Assembly: GCA_001302985.1 (NCBI GenBank)
Contig: LJNG01000002.1
Coordinates: forward strand, 71,164-114,447
Direction of reading: 5' to 3'
DNA: 43,284 bases
Source: Parcubacteria bacterium DG_74_3
Lineage (GTDB): Bacteria > Patescibacteriota > Minisyncoccia > Minisyncoccales > DG-74-3
The position numbers and the translations under genes are program-made. Each line of letters starts with the position of its first letter. Within the stretch, counting starts at the first letter, position 1. The notes under the pieces are model-generated. The model had not been told where the DNA came from and made no database searches. It saw nothing but the letters and a program-made list of their open reading frames with translations. Positions 37,192 through 43,284 of this stretch are shown here, piece by piece.

Positions 37192-38721
37192 TTACTTTGC
37201 GTATTCAACAACTCTGGATTCTCTTATCACATTCACCCTTATTTCCCCTGGATATTTTAAATCCTCTTCAATTTTCTTAGCAATATTTTGAGCCAATTGT
37301 TTTGCTCCAAGATCATTTATTTCTTCGGGTTTTACAAAAATTCTTAGTTCGCGACCAGCCTGAATCGCATAGGCCTTTTCAACCCCGGAAAACGAAGTGG
37401 CAATGTCTTCAAGATCAGATAGTCGCTTAAGGTAGTTTTCCAAAGTATCTTTTCTTGCTCCGGGTCTAGCACCTGAAATTTGATCTGCTGTTTGAACTAA
37501 AATCGCTTCAATTGTCTCTGCTGGATATTCTTCATGATGGGATTTCATTGCACTAATGACCTCTTTTTCTATCTCAAATTTCTCTAAAATCTTAATTCCG
37601 ATATCTACATGAGAGCCCTCAACTTGTTGGTCAACAGCTTTACCAATATCGTGTAAAAGTCCTGCTTTTTTACAAATTGTAGTGTTGGCCCCAATCTCAG
37701 AAGCTAAGGCGGTGGCGAGATGAGATACTTCTATTGAATGGAGTAAAACATTCTGGCCATAACTGGTTCTAAATCGCAATCTGCCAAGTAGGTGAATCAG
37801 TTTAGGATCCAACCCCAAAACCCCGGTTTCATAACAAGCGGTCTCTCCTGTCTCTTTAATGATATCGGTAATTTCTGATTTGGCTTTTTTAACCTGCTCT
37901 TCAATGCGGGCAGGCTGAATTCGACCATCAGCAATTAATCTTTCTAAAGCCAATTTAGCAACTTGGCGTCTAATTGGGTCGAAACCAGAAATAACAACTA
38001 TTTCTGGTGTTTCATCAATAATAATTTCTACGCCTGTTAATTGTTCCAAAACCCTAATATTTCTTCCTTCTTTACCGATTATTCTACCTTTTACTTCCTC
38101 ATTGGGTAAAGAACAAGTAGTAGTAGTAATTTCTTGGGCTTGGCTTAAGGCGTATCTTTGGATTGCTGTTGCTAAAATTTCTTTGGCCCTTCTTTCGAAT
38201 CTTTCCTGTCCTTCTTTATCTAATTTGCGCATCCTTTCCAAAACTTCTTTTTGATGCTCTCTCTCCAAATCCTTAAACAATTCTTCTTTTGCTTCTTTTC
38301 TAGAAAGGTGAGAGGTTCTTTCGAGATTCTCAAGGGATTTTTCTCTTAAGACCTCTATTCCTTCTTTTATCTCTCTAAGTTTTTTTGCTTTATTCTGAAA
38401 TTCTTTTTTCTGCTCTTCAAAATCAGCAATTCTTTCATCTAATGCTTGCTCTCTTTTTAATAAAAGTTTTTCGCCATTGAAAAGATCACGCCGTCTAGCG
38501 TCTATTTCTCGTTTTATCTTTTCTCTTGTGCGAAAAGCAACTTCTTCAGCTTCGGCAATAATTTTCTTTGCCTGAGCTTTGGTTTGAGAAATTTTTTGTT
38601 GAAGTTTTTGTTCTAAGGTACCAGCTCTTTTTTGAGCAATTGATTGACGGGCATAGTAACCCAAAATAGAGCCTATTGATAGGGAAACTATACCCACTGT
38701 TAGGGGGATAAATTGATTCAT
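37192..38721 (-). CDS. rny: Ribonuclease Y
   Basis: N-terminal TM plus coiled coil, KH domain (VKGRIIGKEGRNIRVLEQLTGVEIIIDETPE), HD domain (AGLLHDIGKAVDQQVEGSHVDIG). Confidence 0.97.
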   Translation of the reverse strand: MNQFIPLTVGIVSLSIGSILGYYARQSIAQKRAGTLEQKLQQKISQTKAQAKKIIAEAEEVAFRTREKIKREIDARRRDLFNGEKLLLKREQALDERIADFEEQKKEFQNKAKKLREIKEGIEVLREKSLENLERTSHLSRKEAKEELFKDLEREHQKEVLERMRKLDKEGQERFERRAKEILATAIQRYALSQAQEITTTTCSLPNEEVKGRIIGKEGRNIRVLEQLTGVEIIIDETPEIVVISGFDPIRRQVAKLALERLIADGRIQPARIEEQVKKAKSEITDIIKETGETACYETGVLGLDPKLIHLLGRLRFRTSYGQNVLLHSIEVSHLATALASEIGANTTICKKAGLLHDIGKAVDQQVEGSHVDIGIKILEKFEIEKEVISAMKSHHEEYPAETIEAILVQTADQISGARPGARKDTLENYLKRLSDLEDIATSFSGVEKAYAIQAGRELRIFVKPEEINDLGAKQLAQNIAKKIEEDLKYPGEIRVNVIRESRVVEYAK

Positions 38722-38873
38722 GTTTTAAATTGAAGATTTGGACATTCATCATCTTAAATAGATGGAATTAGTAAATTAGTAAGAGAATCTTTGGTTTCAA
38801 ATTAAAATGTGAAAATCCAAAAACTCAAGATTATTTTCCTGAATTAATAATAATAAATATTTCCCAAATTGTC

Positions 38874-38900
38874 AAAACCCACTTCTGGGGTGGGTTATTT
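38874..38900 (-). terminator. Hairpin terminator
   Basis: aaaaccca-cttctggg-gtgggtt stem downstream of the Cys-rich gene. Confidence 0.55.
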
Positions 38901-38987
38901 TATTCGCTATTTTTTCTATCAATTTTATCTAAAGAAAAATTAAATCCTCAATCTTAACTTCTAAAAAGTTTATTATTCTTATTCGCT

Positions 38988-41069
38988 TTAAAGTGGGGGG
39001 ATTTCCTTCCATTCGGGAAGAGAAATAGATACCGAAATTATGTAACTCTGAGAATCAATTCTTCCTGCACTGTCGGTTGTGGTCAGGGTAACTGTTCTAC
39101 CTCCAGTTGATTGAAATCGGGTTGAGGGGTTGGTGGCATTATCAACATTGCTAGCTGGATTGCCGTTTTGAAAGGTCCAGGAGCGACGAATAATAGTAGC
39201 TCCCTGAGAGGGTAAAGATTGGTCTAAAAAATAAACCATCTCACCTATAGTGGGTCTAAGGGTTTCACAGTTCCGCCAATTTGAGTTATCTAAAGAACAT
39301 TCAAAATCGGCAATGGTATCTTGTAGTATTGTAAGGGTTTTAGTTGTGGTAGCAAAAAGCCCGTGGCGATCTTGAACATAAAGTTCTCCTTGATAATTTC
39401 CGGCACCAAAAATAGCGGGAAGTGTCCAGTTGCAAAGAGGATTACCAGATAAGCTACAATCTGAGGTGTCTTTAATGATTGTACTTTCTTTTATAGTCCA
39501 AATTGAGTTTTCAATGTCACCAACACCGTCAGGATCAGTAGATTCATTCTTTAAGCAAAAGTTAGATTTGGTATAACCAGTACAAAAACCTGCAGGATTT
39601 TCGCAACCTGTAGGGTGGCAAGAAATTATAGCTACAGGAGGAGAAGAGGTGGCGCAACCTGGATAATTGGGAATGCATTGGTATTCTAAATAAGTACAGG
39701 TTCCACAGTCCCTGGTTTGATACATTTCAATAAGCCCACACCCGCCAAGGCCACAACCCTGATTGGTCCAAGAGGTACAACAAGATTCTTCACACGCACA
39801 CCTTAATTCTAGATCACAACCGCTTGGAACACAGGTTCTGGTTTCACCTGTTTGATACCAGGGGCAAGTAGAATAATCACAACTACGGGTTATCCAACCA
39901 TCACATGAGCAGTCGCAAGCTGGAGGAATACAGTCTTGGCAGGTTCCTGATCCGTCACAATATCTTGTACAACATTGACTAGGACAGGCTGGATTACAAT
40001 TCACTCCACACCCCAATCCGTTGCAGGCCGAATCATTATCAGAATTTGTACCATTACAGTTTCCATTACTATCACAGGTATAGCTTGTTTTGTGACCATC
40101 GCATACTCCACCGGAATGAGTATCACAGTAATAGTCAGTACTCGCACATCTTAATCCATTACAAACTGAGTCATTATCAGAATCTGTGCCCTTACAGTTT
40201 CCATTACTATCACAGGTATAGCTTGTTTTGTGACCATCGCATACTCCTCCTGAGTAGGTATCACAGTAATAGTTTGGAGTGTCACAGGTTAGACCATTGC
40301 AAGCTGAGTCATCGTCATAGCTTGAGCCACTACAACTGCCTGCACCATTACAATAGTAAACTGTTCTATGTCCATCGCACGCTCCACCGGAATGAGTATC
40401 ACAGTAATAGCTTGGGGTGGCACAGGGGCCAATAGAACACGTTCCTCCCGAACAAACATCCCCTGCCCCACAGAACTCAGAACAGGTTGTGGTTATCCAA
40501 TTACAAGGACAGTCAGGGTAAGTGCCGCTTTCACATCTATAATTCTTTCCTGTTCCAATCCTGTCACATTTATCAGCTGAACAACCGGTTAAAGAACAGG
40601 GGACATCTGTGCCGCAATCAGTCCCTACTGATTTACATCTGTTTTCTCCAGTATCTACCCAATATTTTGGGTGGCCAGAATATACACAATCACCCCCGCT
40701 ACAAGAATAATCCCGGTATTGCACTTCTTTTTGTCTTTTCTCCGTACATTCGCCGGTACTTACCCAACGAGTTGGCCCTGTATCATAGATTCCATCATAA
40801 TCATCGCAATCTTCCTGTGAGAAACCACACTTAATAACGCAGTAACCACACAAAGCGCTGGTGACACAGGAGCCGCTACAGGTTTTTTTCACATTGCCAG
40901 AGGCACACCAGGAACCAGCCTGACGACCAATGCAGTTGATGTTGGAGCAAGTCCAGGAACAAGCACTACAAAGGCAGGCTTGAGCATTTATTTCTTTAAG
41001 TGCTGTAATAAAAACCAAAAAAATTGCACAAAAAATAAAGAAAAATATAGTAAGGTTTTTTAATTTCAT
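38988..41069 (-). CDS. Secreted Cys-rich repeat protein with C-terminal PKD-like domains
   Basis: Signal-like hydrophobic N-terminus, dozens of Cys, three 46-aa repeats, PKD-like C-terminal half ending LPEWKEIPPL*. Confidence 0.7.
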   Translation of the reverse strand: MKLKNLTIFFFIFCAIFLVFITALKEINAQACLCSACSWTCSNINCIGRQAGSWCASGNVKKTCSGSCVTSALCGYCVIKCGFSQEDCDDYDGIYDTGPTRWVSTGECTEKRQKEVQYRDYSCSGGDCVYSGHPKYWVDTGENRCKSVGTDCGTDVPCSLTGCSADKCDRIGTGKNYRCESGTYPDCPCNWITTTCSEFCGAGDVCSGGTCSIGPCATPSYYCDTHSGGACDGHRTVYYCNGAGSCSGSSYDDDSACNGLTCDTPNYYCDTYSGGVCDGHKTSYTCDSNGNCKGTDSDNDSVCNGLRCASTDYYCDTHSGGVCDGHKTSYTCDSNGNCNGTNSDNDSACNGLGCGVNCNPACPSQCCTRYCDGSGTCQDCIPPACDCSCDGWITRSCDYSTCPWYQTGETRTCVPSGCDLELRCACEESCCTSWTNQGCGLGGCGLIEMYQTRDCGTCTYLEYQCIPNYPGCATSSPPVAIISCHPTGCENPAGFCTGYTKSNFCLKNESTDPDGVGDIENSIWTIKESTIIKDTSDCSLSGNPLCNWTLPAIFGAGNYQGELYVQDRHGLFATTTKTLTILQDTIADFECSLDNSNWRNCETLRPTIGEMVYFLDQSLPSQGATIIRRSWTFQNGNPASNVDNATNPSTRFQSTGGRTVTLTTTDSAGRIDSQSYIISVSISLPEWKEIPPL
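40011..40424 (-). repeat. Three tandem 138-bp (46-aa) Cys-rich repeats
   Basis: Unit: C(A/D)(T/S)PxYYCDTxSGGxCDGHxTxYxCxxxGxCxGxxxDxDSxCNGL; near-identical DNA between units 2 and 3, period 138. Confidence 0.85.
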
Positions 41070-41572
41070 TTAATTTCTTGGGCTAAAACAATTGTAATGT
41101 CTTGTCCCTCTATTTTTCCCACGGCCAAATATTTATTTTCCCAAGTTGCTATACAAACACCGAAATTACACTCAAAATCTAATTTCTCGGGAAGCAACAA
41201 ATATTTAGCTGCTTTATCTTGGGCTGAATTGATATCTACTTGGTAAATTTCCTTGTCTTCAATAGCCAAAATTATGTCTAAATTTGGCTTATAGAGAACC
41301 TTAAACTGAATATCATCTTTTTCCCAATCAAGATTATACCAATTATATAGTCTCAACCAAATTAGGGCTTTTGGAGCTCCGTATTCGGAATAAATAGGAA
41401 ATAAAGAGGTTTTACTATTTCGATGTTCAGATTTCAAATTTTGATTTACAAATTCGTTTACTACGGGTCTATAATATAGAGCTAATCCAAATTTTAAAAG
41501 AAAAACAACTGCTCCTATTAAAATCAAGATTATCAACGTCAATAAAATTAAGGTTTTCTTTTTGATTTTCAT
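41066..41572 (-). CDS. Membrane-anchored protein of unknown function
   Basis: N-terminal TM; overlaps the Cys-rich gene start by 4 nt. Confidence 0.5.
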   Translation of the reverse strand: MKIKKKTLILLTLIILILIGAVVFLLKFGLALYYRPVVNEFVNQNLKSEHRNSKTSLFPIYSEYGAPKALIWLRLYNWYNLDWEKDDIQFKVLYKPNLDIILAIEDKEIYQVDINSAQDKAAKYLLLPEKLDFECNFGVCIATWENKYLAVGKIEGQDITIVLAQEIK

Positions 41573-41605
41573 TTTAGAAATCTCTGATTTATTTTAGCAC
41601 ATTTA

Positions 41606-41634
41606 AAGACCCTACCCCATAGTGGGTAGGGTCT
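41606..41634. terminator. Strong hairpin agaccctaccc-catagt-gggtagggtct
   Basis: 11-bp perfect stem between 41572 and 41681. Confidence 0.7.
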
Positions 41635-41680
41635 TATCTTTTGTTTTTTTTTCAGGGGTCTTGTTTCTTTAGCTAATAAA

Positions 41681-42943
41681 TTAAAATGGTGGAACTTCTT
41701 TCCATTCAGGAAAGGGAAGAGTAGCTACAATGCTGTGTTCTTGATAATCGTTTCTATTCTCACTATCGGTCACAGTGAGTCTGATGATATTGGAGCCTTC
41801 AGTGAGATTAATCGAAGGGGTAGAATTATTATCAGAGTCGAAAATAGCTCCGTTTATTCTCCACTCGCGAGAATCGATAATAGCCCCCTCTGTAGGAGAA
41901 GTGTGTTCATTCGGATCCGGGAGATTATCTTTAAAATAAACTAACCCACCTTGACTTACGAAACCCGATAGGCTTTCACAAACTCGCCAATTTGAATTAT
42001 CTAAAGAACACATAAAGCCTGCTTCGATTTCTTTTCTCATGTAGAGGGAATGGGTAGTTGAATCCGAATCTCCTGCCTGGTCTTTTACATACAGTTTAAC
42101 ATCATAAATTCCAGGCGCTACATCTGGCTGGAGAGTATAATTACATACTCCAACACAAGACAATTTAAGAACATAAGAGCTTTCTGGTTCACCCTGTTGT
42201 TTGAGATACCACTCGGACCTGACAATATCATCGTTGCAGGGAATGGGACAATTAGTAGAGTCTACATCGGTGGAGTTGTTTTTTATTGTATAAATACAGG
42301 GAATGGGATTAGCCGTGGCTCTAAATGCTATCCAGTTAGCATTGCAACTGCCCCCCGAACATTGAGAGCTATCGCAAGAAATCGCTGCGCTCGGGGGCTG
42401 ATTAAGAGTGAAGGAAGCATATACTTTATAGTTTGATTGGAGGCAAACATTTCCTGTTTCGGGATTATTGCAATTGAAACTCATCCAACCAATCACCTGA
42501 TCTGACCAGGCCCAACCTTCCATTTCTTGAGTAGAGTCATTCCAGGAAACTCCGTAATTGGTATCTCTTAATCTTATCCAGCCTGGCCAACCACCACCAT
42601 CGGTTAAGGCTTTTGCCCAACCAGAAACTTGTTTTGTTACAAAATCAAGTTTTGCCTGGCAGGGGGCTACCGGGCAACCTACGAGATCTCCTTCATTAAA
42701 ACTAATCCAGCCAATATTTTCTGACCAAGCATAACCTGAAAAAACACCAGTAGTGTCGTCAATATTTACTCCATAATTTGTGGTTCCCCCGCCTGTTGTA
42801 TTATTAAAACTAATCCAGCCAATATTTTCTGACCAGGCATAACCTGAAAGATTATGCTCTGGCCCGGCTTGAACATTTAAAAAAACAAGAAAGCCAAATC
42901 CAATAATAAGAACTAAGGCCAAAATTAGTACAAGCTTTGACAT
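41681..42943 (-). CDS. Secreted GWISFN-repeat protein with PKD-like C-terminal domain
   Basis: Signal-like N-terminus, two exact GYAWSENIGWISFN repeats plus a diverged GWAWSDQVIGWMSFN, C-terminus FPEWKEVPPF*. Confidence 0.7.
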   Translation of the reverse strand: MSKLVLILALVLIIGFGFLVFLNVQAGPEHNLSGYAWSENIGWISFNNTTGGGTTNYGVNIDDTTGVFSGYAWSENIGWISFNEGDLVGCPVAPCQAKLDFVTKQVSGWAKALTDGGGWPGWIRLRDTNYGVSWNDSTQEMEGWAWSDQVIGWMSFNCNNPETGNVCLQSNYKVYASFTLNQPPSAAISCDSSQCSGGSCNANWIAFRATANPIPCIYTIKNNSTDVDSTNCPIPCNDDIVRSEWYLKQQGEPESSYVLKLSCVGVCNYTLQPDVAPGIYDVKLYVKDQAGDSDSTTHSLYMRKEIEAGFMCSLDNSNWRVCESLSGFVSQGGLVYFKDNLPDPNEHTSPTEGAIIDSREWRINGAIFDSDNNSTPSINLTEGSNIIRLTVTDSENRNDYQEHSIVATLPFPEWKEVPPF

Positions 42944-42948
42944 AATTT

Positions 42949-43284
42949 TTAATAATTAGAAACTATGATTCCTCCTAAGCTTTGGTCCTTGGCTAAATTA
43001 TCCCATTCTTCATAGTCAACTCTTGGAGCAGATAGTCCATAAGAAACCTCACCACTTTCATCTCCATAGATGGTTATGGTATTTCCGTTTTTTTCATACC
43101 AAACCCGTCCTTCAAAACTCGGCGTTAGCAAAACTACAAAATCTTTCAAGTTTTTATTAGAGGTTTGCCAGAATAACCACAAGTCTGAACCCTTTTCAAG
43201 TTCGTCAAAGTCAATCACATATTTGCCATCTCTTAATATCACAATCTCTGAGGTTTCGGTTCTTACTCCGCCAGCAAAATCTGC
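42949..43284 (-). CDS. Unknown protein, C-terminal part; frame stays open to the window edge (ADFAGGVRTETSEIVILRDGKYVIDF...)
   Basis: No stop upstream of the ORF-track GTG start at 43242. Confidence 0.6.
   Translation of the reverse strand, partial: ADFAGGVRTETSEIVILRDGKYVIDFDELEKGSDLWLFWQTSNKNLKDFVVLLTPSFEGRVWYEKNGNTITIYGDESGEVSYGLSAPRVDYEEWDNLAKDQSLGGIIVSNY

Noticed and set aside
36885-37211. 108-aa minus-strand ORF
   Set aside because: Runs antisense through the nested tRNA-Gly locus and terminator; no protein-like features.
40046-40435. 129-aa plus-strand ORF rich in Tyr/His
   Set aside because: Antisense shadow of the Cys-rich tandem repeats.

Overview
This window looks like a Patescibacteria/CPR (Parcubacteria-like) chromosome segment, judging by reduced, tightly packed genes and pilin and GWISFN-repeat proteins; that taxonomy is inference. 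Recognisable genes: a ComF-like 3' end, recG, GT2 glycosyltransferase, tsaD, valS, PrsW-like protease, Hsp20, two TrbC/VirB2-like pilins, a methyltransferase, gyrA, an MBL hydrolase, an S1-domain protein, ftsH, an RluD-family synthase, rplS, a 3D-domain protein, rbfA/infB, a DUF4446-like protein, plsY, gpsA and an HtrA-like protease. They are followed by a type IV pilus locus (pilB, pilC, pilin-like genes, pilM/N/O), a response regulator plus histidine kinase, rny, and a cluster of secreted Cys-rich, PKD-like and GWISFN-repeat proteins. I could fold about 20 intact tRNA genes by eye. The standout observation is three nested tRNA loci. In each, a complete tRNA gene (Ser-TGA, Arg-CCT, Gly-TCC) lies inside a second, interrupted tRNA that appears to be of the same isotype. 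In all three, the inner tRNA is flanked by the same kind of inverted-repeat clamp, 5'-GCCCCG(T/C)A ... T(A/G)CGGGG-3'. The host site is the anticodon arm in two cases and the T-loop in one. Other notable points: a two-copy structured element of about 83-94 bp next to tRNAs, an orphan tRNA-Glu 3' end, tRNA-Ile(UAU) and tRNA-Arg(GCG) genes, and a shared C-terminal PEWKE(I/V)PP motif on secreted proteins. All calls come from reading the sequence; no database search or folding program was run.
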